Both the position numbers and the translations under genes were made by a program. From positions 1 to 55,965 of the forward strand of contig JAOAGZ010000007.1 of assembly GCA_026415495.1 (NCBI GenBank): 55,965 nt of DNA, read 5' to 3'. Position 1 is the first letter of the stretch. The number at the start of each line of letters is the position of its first letter. The notes under the pieces were generated by a model. It made no database searches. It was not told where the DNA came from and was given only the letters and a program-made list of their open reading frames with translations. The DNA is from Eximiradius proteiniborus (lineage in GTDB: Bacteria; Bacteroidota; Ignavibacteria; Kapaibacteriales; UBA2268). Positions 44,124 to 52,283 of the stretch are shown here, in pieces.

Positions 44124-44672
44124 ATGTTAGTACTCAAAAATGAAGTTGTTTTGAATGATAAAAAATTCAAAATTCTTATTTATCCTGAACAAATTCAGGA
44201 AGCAGTCGATAAAATTGCAAAACAAATCAATCACGATTATAAAGATAAAAAGCCTGTTTTCATCGTAACTTTGAAAGGTGCAATTATTTTTGCTGTCGAT
44301 TTGCTTAAAAAAATTCAGATTGATTGCGAAATTGAAACAATCAGAGCAAAGAGTTACGGTTCTGGTATGGTTTCAGGCGGAAGTGTGCTTATCTCTCAAA
44401 TGACTGGCAATATTTCTGGCAAAGATGTGATTATTGTTGAAGATATTGTTGATACAGGGCTTACTATTTTTCAATTAAGAAGAGAACTTGAGCTATACAA
44501 ACCTAATTCCATTCGTGTTGCTACTTTTCTTCTGAAACCCTCGATGATTAGCAACCCGGTTGAAATTGATTATGTCGGAATTGAGATTCCTCCCGACTTT
44601 GTTGTCGGCTACGGTCTGGACTATGCTGAACTTGGAAGAAATCTCCCAGCTGTTTATGTTCTTAAAGAATAA
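44124..44672 (+). CDS. hpt: Hypoxanthine phosphoribosyltransferase
   Basis: A 182-residue purine salvage enzyme. VIIVEDIVDTGLTIFQLRREL is the PRPP-binding loop; PVFIVTLKGAIIFAVDLLKKI and IRAKSYGSG match Hpt, and the end DYVGIEIPPDFVVGYGLDYAELGRNLPAVYVLK is diagnostic. It converts hypoxanthine (and guanine) with PRPP to nucleotides. The tilS-hpt pair is a conserved arrangement in many bacteria. It starts 7 bases after tilS and its stop overlaps the truA start by one base. Confidence 0.96.
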   Translation: MLVLKNEVVLNDKKFKILIYPEQIQEAVDKIAKQINHDYKDKKPVFIVTLKGAIIFAVDLLKKIQIDCEIETIRAKSYGSGMVSGGSVLISQMTGNISGKDVIIVEDIVDTGLTIFQLRRELELYKPNSIRVATFLLKPSMISNPVEIDYVGIEIPPDFVVGYGLDYAELGRNLPAVYVLKE

Positions 44673-45439
44673 TGCCGAATATTGCATTACTAATAGAGTA
44701 TGATGGCACAAACTATTCTGGATGGCAGTTCCAGCCAAATTCTATTTCAATTCAGGAATCTATAGAAAAAGCGTTGCTTTATCTTTATAAAACAAAAGTT
44801 TCTGTTATCTCTGCTGGAAGAACCGATGCAGGAGTTCATTCCTGTGGTCAGGTGGCTAATTTCAAAGTTGAAAATAATCCTATTCCTATCGACAAAATTC
44901 CAAAAGCTGTCAATTCTTTACTTAATCCAGATATTAGAATAATCAATGCAAATTATGTTTCAGATGATTTTAATGCCCGCTATTCAGCAATTGCACGTGA
45001 ATACATTTATAAACTTTCAACAAAATACTCAGTTTTTGAGAGAAACAACTGGCATTATATTCCATTCAAAATAGACATTGATAAACTTTTTGAAATCGCG
45101 ACTGTTTTTATTGGGTCCCATAATTTCACCTCATTTTCAAAGAATAATCCTGATACTAAATCATATGTCTGTAATGTAGAACATTCATTTTGGGAAAAAG
45201 TCGATGAACATCATTACTATTTCACAATTAAGGCAAATAGATTTGTCTATGGTATGGTTCGCACAATTATTGGGACAATGATAGACTACGCTCGTGGCTA
45301 TAAATCAAAAGAAATTATTGTTTCAGCTTTAAATAATTTATCTCGAAATAATATCTCTGCTCTTGCACCTGCTTCTGGATTATATCTTTATAAAATTTAC
45401 TATCCAAATGAGATATTTTCAACAACAGGAAGAAAATAA
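44672..45439 (+). CDS. truA: tRNA pseudouridine synthase A (positions 38-40)
   Basis: A 255-residue enzyme. NIALLIEYDGTNYSGWQFQPNSISIQESIE opens it. SAGRTDAGVHSCGQVANF carries the catalytic Asp in GRTDAGVHA-like context. FNARYSAIAREYIYKLS and the C-terminal FVYGMVRTIIGTMIDYARG complete the family motifs. It modifies the anticodon stem-loop of many tRNAs. Overlap with hpt and 3-base spacing to the next gene show a four-gene operon. Confidence 0.96.
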   Translation: MPNIALLIEYDGTNYSGWQFQPNSISIQESIEKALLYLYKTKVSVISAGRTDAGVHSCGQVANFKVENNPIPIDKIPKAVNSLLNPDIRIINANYVSDDFNARYSAIAREYIYKLSTKYSVFERNNWHYIPFKIDIDKLFEIATVFIGSHNFTSFSKNNPDTKSYVCNVEHSFWEKVDEHHYYFTIKANRFVYGMVRTIIGTMIDYARGYKSKEIIVSALNNLSRNNISALAPASGLYLYKIYYPNEIFSTTGRK

Positions 45440-45442
45440 ATA

Positions 45443-46588
45443 ATGAATATTATTAAAATAGGTGGTATTCTCCTGAGTGAATATAGTAATTACTATAAAT
45501 TCAAGAATTTTATCGAACAAACTTCAAAACCTAACTTTATTGTTATTTCAGCAATTGGGAAAACTACTCGTCTTCTTCAAAAAGCCTCTTATTTAGCTTT
45601 CGAAAATAATTATGATAATGCAAAAGAAATTATCGATTCAATCAGAAATCTGCACATTTCACTTGCAAACAGTTTATTCGGCGAAGAAAATGATGTAAAT
45701 ATTCAATTAAATAATGTATTTGTTGAAATTAATAATCTTATCAAAGGTATTTCTATTACAAAAGAATTGAATAATAAAATTATAGATAAAATTATATCAA
45801 AAGGCGAAGTGCTAAGCTCTATAATTGTATTTCACTACTTGAAAAGCAATAATTTTCCTGTTTCTTTGCTCAATGCAAATGACTATATCATTACAGATAA
45901 TAATTTTGGTTCTGCAAACCCAATTTTTGATGAAACTAAAAAAAGATTAGAAAGCATCGAAATTCAAAATAAAATCTATCTTTTTGCTGGATTTTACGGT
46001 TCCACACTTAATCGTGAGATTACAACAATGGGATACGAAAGTTCAAATTTAACTGCAGCATTATTGGCTTCTGTCTTTGATGTTAATTCTATTACTTTAA
46101 TTACTGATGTCGATTGTATTTACTCTGCAGATCCTAAAATCATCAAAAATCCAATCCCAGTGGAAAAAATTAGCAGCCGAACTGCTCAACTTCTCTCAAA
46201 ATTCGGTCTCAAATTAATTCATCGCCAAATGATTGAAGTTATTGAAAATAAATATATATTATTAAAATATACTTCGCTTAATCGTTCTCTATCTACGATA
46301 ATTGCCCCCGGATTTACTGATGTAAGCATTCCGATTATTTGTTATAACGACAGCATTGATAACGACTCTGATCTTCTATCGTTAAATCGCTCAAAACAAA
46401 CATCTTATGTCGCTATTGCCAATGTGAATAATGTGTTATTAATGAATATAATAGAATTTCTAAATTCGAAAAATCTTACATTTGTACTTAACTATTCAAG
46501 CGAGAATAATTTTTTGGTATTATATTTCAACGAGCAACTGACAAATGAAATATTGCAACAATTTCACGAAATAATTGTAGGCAAATAA
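45443..46588 (+). CDS. Divergent aspartokinase homologue (possible pseudo-kinase)
   Basis: A 381-residue amino-acid-kinase-fold protein. The N-terminus IIKIGGILLSE corresponds to KFGGTSV, keeping Lys and GG but losing Thr-Ser. FAGFYGS matches GFIG. REITTMGYESSNLTAALLASVF corresponds to TTLGRGGSDxTAA, so the RGGSD core has become YESSN, including Asp to Asn. ITLITDVDCIYSADPKII is a well-kept ATP/aspartate-site segment, and LLSKFGLKLIHRQM matches the later helix. The C-terminal 90 residues look like a weak ACT region. It may be an inactive or re-purposed kinase. It is co-transcribed with tilS-hpt-truA. Confidence 0.75.
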   Translation: MNIIKIGGILLSEYSNYYKFKNFIEQTSKPNFIVISAIGKTTRLLQKASYLAFENNYDNAKEIIDSIRNLHISLANSLFGEENDVNIQLNNVFVEINNLIKGISITKELNNKIIDKIISKGEVLSSIIVFHYLKSNNFPVSLLNANDYIITDNNFGSANPIFDETKKRLESIEIQNKIYLFAGFYGSTLNREITTMGYESSNLTAALLASVFDVNSITLITDVDCIYSADPKIIKNPIPVEKISSRTAQLLSKFGLKLIHRQMIEVIENKYILLKYTSLNRSLSTIIAPGFTDVSIPIICYNDSIDNDSDLLSLNRSKQTSYVAIANVNNVLLMNIIEFLNSKNLTFVLNYSSENNFLVLYFNEQLTNEILQQFHEIIVGK

Positions 46589-46620
46589 AAAAAGAGAGTG
46601 CCAAATGACTTGACACTCTC
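46587..46620 (-). terminator. Terminator of the porin gene
   Basis: GAGAGTG pairs with CACTCTC, with an inner CAA/TTG extension. On the minus strand the hairpin is followed by a run of T (the A-run at 46586-46593), so it ends the porin transcript, and it touches the end of the aspartokinase-like gene. Confidence 0.7.
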
Positions 46621-46640
46621 CATACTTTCAGTGATTCTAA

Positions 46641-47885
46641 CTAAAAGAACAAGTAAAAAACTAACAAAAACCTTAAACTATTAACTGCTTCGGAATCTTC
46701 CACTTTTTTATTCGCTGGAGAAATCTTTTTCCCATAGTAAGCAGATGTCCATTCAGTTTCAAATCCAATTTTTGTTTTGTTGTAATTATAAGCAATTCTT
46801 GGGAAAACTTTGATGATTTTTTCTATGTCAAGACCACGACCGTAAACGCTTCCCGAAGGAGCAATGTCGTCAGATGCGCCCAAATTCTGTAAATATCCGC
46901 CAACAATACCATATTCCCATTCATCTTTATACATTAGTTCCATCCAGCCAGAAAATGATGAAATAGGAGTAAATTCATATTTATGATTTACATTATCAAT
47001 CGATTTTATTCCATATCCGCCAATTGTCAGAAAATCAGGATTATTTTGGAAATAATTGCCTTGTGCCTTTATCTGGAATTTATCGATTTTTACTTTAATA
47101 TTTCCACTTGCTGAAAATGTTGTTGCTTTGTCTTCATTTTTATATCTGTCTGTTCCAACTGTGTAATATGTAAAAGGACGGAATGTTTTTGCCGAAGCCG
47201 CTACTCCTGCATAAAATTGAGGTGTAGAGTAATTAATACCGAAACTTGCCTCTGGAATTCCTGAGTTTCTTACATACTTGTTCGAATATCCATCAGGTCC
47301 ATCGATTGTAAAATCACGCTGGGTATTTATAGCTGCAAATACACTAATATTATCAAACTTCTGAGTTAATTTTATCTGAGGAGAACGATTAAATGGAATT
47401 AATGGAATACCAGTATTGAAATTTAATACGTCTGGAAAATTCTCTGTTGCAAACATTGGATGCCAAAATTGACCTGCACGTATAGTTGTGTTATCAAAAA
47501 TCAAATCAACATAAGCATGGCGAAGTCTTAATGAATTAATATCTGCATCAGTTGTTCCTAAAAATTCTGTTTCTATATATCCCGAAGTTTTTCCTCCAAA
47601 AATACCAGGTCCATCAATTTTAGCTCCCAGTCTTGTTTGAATAGAAAGTATGTGGAAATTGCCAACTTCATTCAAATCTTCACCGTTTTTGTCTAAATTC
47701 TTGCTGCTGGGCCATAAAGTAATGTGATCCTCTCTAATTGAAACCATATTTCGTGTGTTATAAAATGCATCAGTTTTAATAAATCCCATAAATTTAATAC
47801 TGAAAGCATCGCTTTGAGCAAACAAACCAAAATTTGCAATTAATAATGTTGCAATTGTTGCAATTAAAATTTTAGAAAGTTTCAT
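46641..47885 (-). CDS. Outer-membrane porin (beta-barrel)
   Basis: A 414-residue protein with signal peptide (ILIATIATLLIANFGLFA). The mature protein alternates hydrophobic and polar residues, with repeated aromatic belts (FMGFIKTDAFYNTRNM, GYIETEFLGTT, RLRHAYVDLIFDNTTIRAGQFWHP, LRFLLVFYLFF with terminal Phe). The early IRAGQFWHPMFATENFPDVLNFNTGIPL block resembles porins of the DcaP type in Gram-negative bacteria. The substrate is not predictable. It is followed by a minus-strand terminator and preceded by a 20-bp tandem repeat that could bind a regulator. Confidence 0.82.
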   Translation of the reverse strand: MKLSKILIATIATLLIANFGLFAQSDAFSIKFMGFIKTDAFYNTRNMVSIREDHITLWPSSKNLDKNGEDLNEVGNFHILSIQTRLGAKIDGPGIFGGKTSGYIETEFLGTTDADINSLRLRHAYVDLIFDNTTIRAGQFWHPMFATENFPDVLNFNTGIPLIPFNRSPQIKLTQKFDNISVFAAINTQRDFTIDGPDGYSNKYVRNSGIPEASFGINYSTPQFYAGVAASAKTFRPFTYYTVGTDRYKNEDKATTFSASGNIKVKIDKFQIKAQGNYFQNNPDFLTIGGYGIKSIDNVNHKYEFTPISSFSGWMELMYKDEWEYGIVGGYLQNLGASDDIAPSGSVYGRGLDIEKIIKVFPRIAYNYNKTKIGFETEWTSAYYGKKISPANKKVEDSEAVNSLRFLLVFYLFF

Positions 47886-47910
47886 AAGAACCCCATTTTT
47901 GTTTGAAAAA

Positions 47911-47950
47911 TCAATTACGTAAGTAATATATCAATTACGTAAGTAATATA
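47911..47950. repeat. Perfect 20-bp tandem repeat upstream of the porin
   Basis: Two identical adjacent copies of a 20-base unit (TCAATTACGT then AAGTAATATA) lie 26-65 bases upstream of the porin ATG. Each copy contains the palindrome TTACGTAA. Their phased spacing (two helical turns) fits a paired operator. Confidence 0.85.
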
Positions 47951-48046
47951 AAGAATTAATACTCTATTTATTATTTTATGAGTAAAAATTAATTCAATTT
48001 TAATTTTACTTGACTTGATAGATTGGAAAAAATGGATAAAAAATAA

Positions 48047-48144
48047 GGCCAAGCTTACCTGAACACTCTAAGATTTTGCCTACCGTTGCTTCCTTCCGGA
48101 CCTGGCGGGGTTTGGCAACTCTTAGCTGTTAGGGGCTTGACCCG
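48047..48144 (-). ncRNA. ffs: Signal recognition particle RNA (4.5S type)
   Basis: On the minus strand the conserved apical domain CCGCCAGGTCCGGAAGGAAG and the following GCAACGGTAGGC are present, with AGCA and GGAA elements recognised by Ffh. The ends pair (GGTCAAGC with GCTTGGCC). The length of about 98 nt fits the short bacterial class without Alu domain. A T-rich run follows the 3' end. Confidence 0.93.
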
Positions 48145-48258
48145 AAAAATTTCTTTAAGAACTACAAAATTAACAAAATTATTGATAAATACAAAATTTT
48201 TTGAAAAAACTTGAATTTTAGTTAATTTAATATTCTTTTTAAATCACTTGGTGTAATT

Positions 48259-50028
48259 ATGAATTGGTGCAAAAGAAATATTAAATGTGGAGAAATATCT
48301 GGCTCTCACCTAAATAATGAAGTTGTCATTAACGGTTGGATCGATACCGTTAGAAATATGGGAGGAATGATATTTTTCGATGTTCGTGATAGATACGGAT
48401 TAGTTCAGGCTGTAATCGAACCGGAAAAAAATCCGGAACTTGCCGAACAAGCAAAAGAACTTCGTTCAGAATATGTTATTTGGCTTAAAGGAGTTGTTAG
48501 AAAACGGGAAAATCCAAACCCAAATATTCCAACCGGTTTGTTCGAAATCCTTACAAATGATTTTGGTATAATTAATAAATCAGAAGTGCCTCCTTTTGAA
48601 ATTAAAAACAATATCGGAACTAACGAAGAAATAAAACTTCGCTATCGTTATCTTGACCTGCGTCGCCCAATTATGCAGAACTATTTTATTGTCCGTAATA
48701 AATTATATCATATCACTCACAATTACTTTTTCGAAAATGATTTCATTGAAGTGGAAACTCCTGTTTTGATGAAATCTACTCCGGAAGGTGCTCGGGATTT
48801 TCTTGTTCCCAGCCGAATAAACAAAGGTAAATTCTATGCTTTGCCTCAGTCTCCTCAAATTTATAAACAAATTTTGATGATTTCGGGCTTCGATAGATAT
48901 ATGCAAATTGTTAAATGCTTCCGGGATGAAGACCTTCGCTCAGACCGCCAACCTGAATTCACTCAAATAGACGTTGAAATGTCTTTCGTTGATAGAGATG
49001 ATGTTCTGTCTCTTATCGAAAAATATATAGCTCGGGTGTGGAAAGAAGTCTTAAACATCGAAATTACCACACCTTTTATTAAAATGAGTTACGACGAAGC
49101 TATGACACGTTTCGGTAGCGACAAGCCAGACCTTCGATTCGGTATGGAAATAAAAGAGTTATCTGATGTTGTGATGAATTCTGAATTCAAAGTTTTTGCC
49201 GAAACTCTTCAAAACGGTGGCAAGATTTATGCTATCAATGCAAAGAATTGCTCAGACTTTTCTCGAAAACAAATTGATGAACTTACTGAGTTTGCTAAAA
49301 AATATGGTGCAAAAGGTCTTGCTTACATTAAATTTTTGCAAAATGGTGAAATTAATTCTCCAATTGCCAAGTTCTTATCAGAAAACGAAATAAACTCCAT
49401 TAAGTCAGTTCTTGATGTAGAAGAAGGCGACTTATTACTTATTTCCTCCGACAAAAAATATAAAGCATTAACAATTTTGGGTGCTTTGCGATTAGAAATT
49501 GCTCGTAGAACAGGAATTTTGGATTCTGTAAAGGATAATTTCAGTTTCCATTGGGTTGTTGATTTCCCATTGCTTGAATTTGATGAAGAGGCTAATCGTT
49601 ACATTGCTATGCACCATCCGTTTACTTCACCAATGGACGAAGATATTCCGCTTTTAGATGTTTCCCCTGATAAAGTTCGCGCTAAAGCGTATGATTTAGT
49701 TATTAATGGTTCAGAAGTCGGGGGTGGTAGCATTCGTATTCACGATGGAGAAATACAGAAAAAAATGTTTGAACTAATTGGACTGGACGAGCAATCTGCC
49801 GAAAATAAATTCGGATTTTTACTTAGAGCTCTCAAATTCGGTGCTCCTCCTCACGGTGGTATAGCTCTCGGATTGGACAGATTATTGATGATATTGACTG
49901 GAACAGACAATATCCGTGATGTTATTGCTTTCCCAAAAACAACTACCGGGCTGTCTCTTATGGATGGTGCCCCATCCGAAGTGGACCAATCTCAGCTCGA
50001 TGAATTAGGTATTTCACTAAAATTATAA
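48259..50028 (+). CDS. aspS: Aspartyl-tRNA synthetase
   Basis: A 589-residue class II synthetase. The N-terminal OB fold has VVINGWIDTVRNMGGMIFFDVRDRYGLVQAV. RYRYLDLRRP, FLVPSRINKGKFYALPQSPQIYKQILMISGFDRYMQIVKCFRDEDLRSDRQPEFTQIDVEMSF holds motif 2, and FGAPPHGGIALGLDRLLM is motif 3. The bacterial GAD insertion is present in the middle. It is full length for bacterial AspRS. Whether it is discriminating or also charges tRNA-Asn cannot be judged here. It is followed by a strong hairpin terminator. Confidence 0.97.
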   Translation: MNWCKRNIKCGEISGSHLNNEVVINGWIDTVRNMGGMIFFDVRDRYGLVQAVIEPEKNPELAEQAKELRSEYVIWLKGVVRKRENPNPNIPTGLFEILTNDFGIINKSEVPPFEIKNNIGTNEEIKLRYRYLDLRRPIMQNYFIVRNKLYHITHNYFFENDFIEVETPVLMKSTPEGARDFLVPSRINKGKFYALPQSPQIYKQILMISGFDRYMQIVKCFRDEDLRSDRQPEFTQIDVEMSFVDRDDVLSLIEKYIARVWKEVLNIEITTPFIKMSYDEAMTRFGSDKPDLRFGMEIKELSDVVMNSEFKVFAETLQNGGKIYAINAKNCSDFSRKQIDELTEFAKKYGAKGLAYIKFLQNGEINSPIAKFLSENEINSIKSVLDVEEGDLLLISSDKKYKALTILGALRLEIARRTGILDSVKDNFSFHWVVDFPLLEFDEEANRYIAMHHPFTSPMDEDIPLLDVSPDKVRAKAYDLVINGSEVGGGSIRIHDGEIQKKMFELIGLDEQSAENKFGFLLRALKFGAPPHGGIALGLDRLLMILTGTDNIRDVIAFPKTTTGLSLMDGAPSEVDQSQLDELGISLKL

Positions 50029-50030
50029 AG

Positions 50031-50064
50031 AAAAAAAGGTTGTCCTCTGGACAACCTTTTTTTT
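50031..50064. terminator. Bidirectional terminator after aspS
   Basis: AAAAAGGTTGTCC pairs with GGACAACCTTTTT around a three-base loop, with T-runs both ways. It serves aspS on the plus strand and tsaE on the minus strand. Confidence 0.92.
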
Positions 50065-50080
50065 AATAAAAGACAAACAA

Positions 50081-50530
50081 CTAATTTTCAGATGTGATTT
50101 CTATTAATCTTTCATTTACATTTTCAAAATCAGCTTTAATTAGTATTCTATAATTAACAAACTTAACTATTTCAAAAGAATTTTCTGCCCATTCGACAAG
50201 CTTTATTGAGTCCGCTGAATATAAACATTCTTCAAACCCAATTTCTAATAGTTCCTTCTTTTCTTTCACTCTGTATAAGTCAATGTGAAAAATCGCAATC
50301 TCTTCGCCATTGAGCATTCCGTTATATTGATTGATTATTGTAAACGTAGGACTTGTAACTATTTCTTCAACATTGAAATATTTACAAATGCCTTTAATAA
50401 ACTCGGTTTTTCCTACTCCAATGTCGCCATAAAAGAGAACTACATCGCCCTTTTTTAATTTCTCTGCGAAGCTCTTGCCAAGCTCAATTGTTTCTGCTTC
50501 ACTCTTTGTTGTATATGTTTGTGTTTCCAT
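50081..50530 (-). CDS. tsaE: tRNA threonylcarbamoyladenosine biosynthesis ATPase TsaE
   Basis: A 149-residue ATPase. LKKGDVVLFYGDIGVGKTEFIKGIC is the Walker A, VTSPTFTIINQYNG follows, and IFHIDLYRVKEKKELLEIGFEE and IKLVEWAEN are later motifs. It works with TsaB and TsaD in t6A37 formation. It lies 39 bases after the porX gene on the same strand, ending at the shared terminator. tsaB and tsaD are not nearby. Confidence 0.93.
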   Translation of the reverse strand: METQTYTTKSEAETIELGKSFAEKLKKGDVVLFYGDIGVGKTEFIKGICKYFNVEEIVTSPTFTIINQYNGMLNGEEIAIFHIDLYRVKEKKELLEIGFEECLYSADSIKLVEWAENSFEIVKFVNYRILIKADFENVNERLIEITSEN

Positions 50531-50569
50531 TCCTCAAATATACAAATAAAGCATAAAATTGCAAACAGA

Positions 50570-52147
50570 TTATCTCTGCTCTAATTCAATTATTGGAACT
50601 ATCATTTCTTCAAGTGAAATACCACCGTGCTGTAAACTATCTTTGTATCTGTTCAAATACTGATGATAATCCGTAGGATAAACGAAATAGTAGTCTTCTT
50701 TGGCAATAATATTATTTACAGAAATACCTAACGATGGAATTTTATATTTTGTCAAATCAGGAATTTGCATAGCATGCCGTTTATCTGCTTTAACGTTTTT
50801 CCCAAATTTGTATCGTAAATTAGTTGAAGTATCTCTATCTCCCAAGACTTTTACTCCTCGCATACAGCGTATCGACCCATGGTCAGTTGTTATTATTATC
50901 TTAATATCTTTTCTCTCCGATAATGATTTTAATATCCCAAATAAACTTGAATGCCTAAACCACGAACTTGTTAGACTTCTATATGCAGCTTCGTCTGGGG
51001 CAATCTCTTTCAGAATAGCATAATCCGAACGACTATGAGCAATCATATCCACTGCATTTATTACAACTGCTGTTATGCTGTTATCAACATAATCATTTAT
51101 TTCGCGTTCGATTTTTCTACCAAAATCTGTATCGAAAATTTTAATAAAACCTACCTTTCCATTCGTTTTAATCCGTCTTCGCTCGAGCCAGGTTTCGAGT
51201 AATTCTTTTTCATACGCGTTTTGCTTGTGGTCTTCTGTGTTCGAATCAACATTCCACCATTGTGGAAAATATTTTTTTATATCAATAGGGTATAGCCCTG
51301 CAAATATTGAATTTCGAGCATAGGGAGTAGCTGTCGGAAGAATTGAAGAATAATAATTTGTTTTGAATGTATAATATGGTTGAAGTAGTTCTTTCATCAT
51401 CAACCATTGGTCTAATCTCATACAATCAACTACAAAATAAAATACTTTTTTGCCTTCCCGAAGATGTGGAAGCACATAATAATCCGACACGTGAGGCGAT
51501 AATACTGGATAATCATCATTTCGTTTGTCGTCAGGGTGATTGATCCAATCAATATAATTATTCTCGACAAATTTTGAAAATTCCGTATTACATTCACGCC
51601 ACTTGTCTTGTAAAGTTTGAATTAATCCCTCTTCGTTATGTCTATCGAGTTCTATTGACCAGTTTACCAACTGAATATATATATCTCTCCAATCGCCCCA
51701 ATTTAGCGGTTCGAGCATCTTCATCGAAAGTTGCGCAAATCCCGAAAGGTAGTCCTGTGTGAATTTTTCTTTTTCAATTCGTTCTCCTTCGATGAATTTT
51801 TTGCAGGCAAGTAATATTTGTGTAGGATTTACAGGCTTTGTGAGATAATCGTCTATCTTCTTTCCAATTGCCTCTTCCATTACGCTTTCTGCTTCATTCT
51901 TAGTAACCATTACAATTGGAGTTGTAGAGTCAATTTCTTTTATCCGTGATAACGTTTCAAGTCCACTTATCCCCACCATCATTTCGTCCAAAAAAATTAA
52001 ATCATAATGCGTTCGGCGAACCATTTCTATTGCATCCTCGCCGTTTGTTGCCGTCTCTGTTTCAAAACCACGTTGATTTAGTAAAATAATATGTGGTTTC
52101 AACAATTCGATCTCATCGTCAATCCACAGGATTTTCCCTTTTTTCAT
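50570..52147 (-). CDS. porX: PorX-type response regulator with alkaline-phosphatase-superfamily (PglZ) domain
   Basis: A 525-residue protein. Residues 1-125 are a receiver domain (ILWIDDE, Asp54 in IFLDEMMVGISG, VMVTKN, YLTKP). A helical bundle (about 130-205) links it to a PglZ/phosphatase-like domain: VFYFVVDCMRLDQW (metal Asp and nucleophile region), NSIFAGLYPIDIKKYFP, and KIIITTDHGSIRC (metal DHG). This architecture is that of PorX, the type IX secretion regulator of Porphyromonas and Flavobacterium, which pairs with the PorY kinase and the sigma factor SigP. PorX is reported to have phosphodiesterase activity on oligonucleotides. The three T9SS cargo genes in this window make the assignment coherent. 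Confidence 0.9.
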   Translation of the reverse strand: MKKGKILWIDDEIELLKPHIILLNQRGFETETATNGEDAIEMVRRTHYDLIFLDEMMVGISGLETLSRIKEIDSTTPIVMVTKNEAESVMEEAIGKKIDDYLTKPVNPTQILLACKKFIEGERIEKEKFTQDYLSGFAQLSMKMLEPLNWGDWRDIYIQLVNWSIELDRHNEEGLIQTLQDKWRECNTEFSKFVENNYIDWINHPDDKRNDDYPVLSPHVSDYYVLPHLREGKKVFYFVVDCMRLDQWLMMKELLQPYYTFKTNYYSSILPTATPYARNSIFAGLYPIDIKKYFPQWWNVDSNTEDHKQNAYEKELLETWLERRRIKTNGKVGFIKIFDTDFGRKIEREINDYVDNSITAVVINAVDMIAHSRSDYAILKEIAPDEAAYRSLTSSWFRHSSLFGILKSLSERKDIKIIITTDHGSIRCMRGVKVLGDRDTSTNLRYKFGKNVKADKRHAMQIPDLTKYKIPSLGISVNNIIAKEDYYFVYPTDYHQYLNRYKDSLQHGGISLEEMIVPIIELEQR

Positions 52148-52233
52148 TTAATTTTTCCTTAAAATAAATTGAACAGTGGTCTTGAACTGCTACATATTAC
52201 TCCTTAGTTTCTTTCCAATTGACGAGTAAGTTA

Positions 52234-52241
52234 CAAAATTA
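52234..52241 (-). promoter_or_regulatory. Putative -7 promoter element for porX
   Basis: The minus strand reads TAATTTTG, matching TAnnTTTG, about 86 bases before the porX start. No -33 TTG is evident, so confidence is low. Confidence 0.25.
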
Positions 52242-52283
52242 ATTTTTGTCTTGTATGATTTTGATGATTAGCTAAAACTAATT

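Noticed and set aside
51250-51275. A TGTGGAAAA near-match to a DnaA box
   Set aside because: It lies inside the porX coding sequence and differs from the consensus at one position; chance match in AT-rich DNA.
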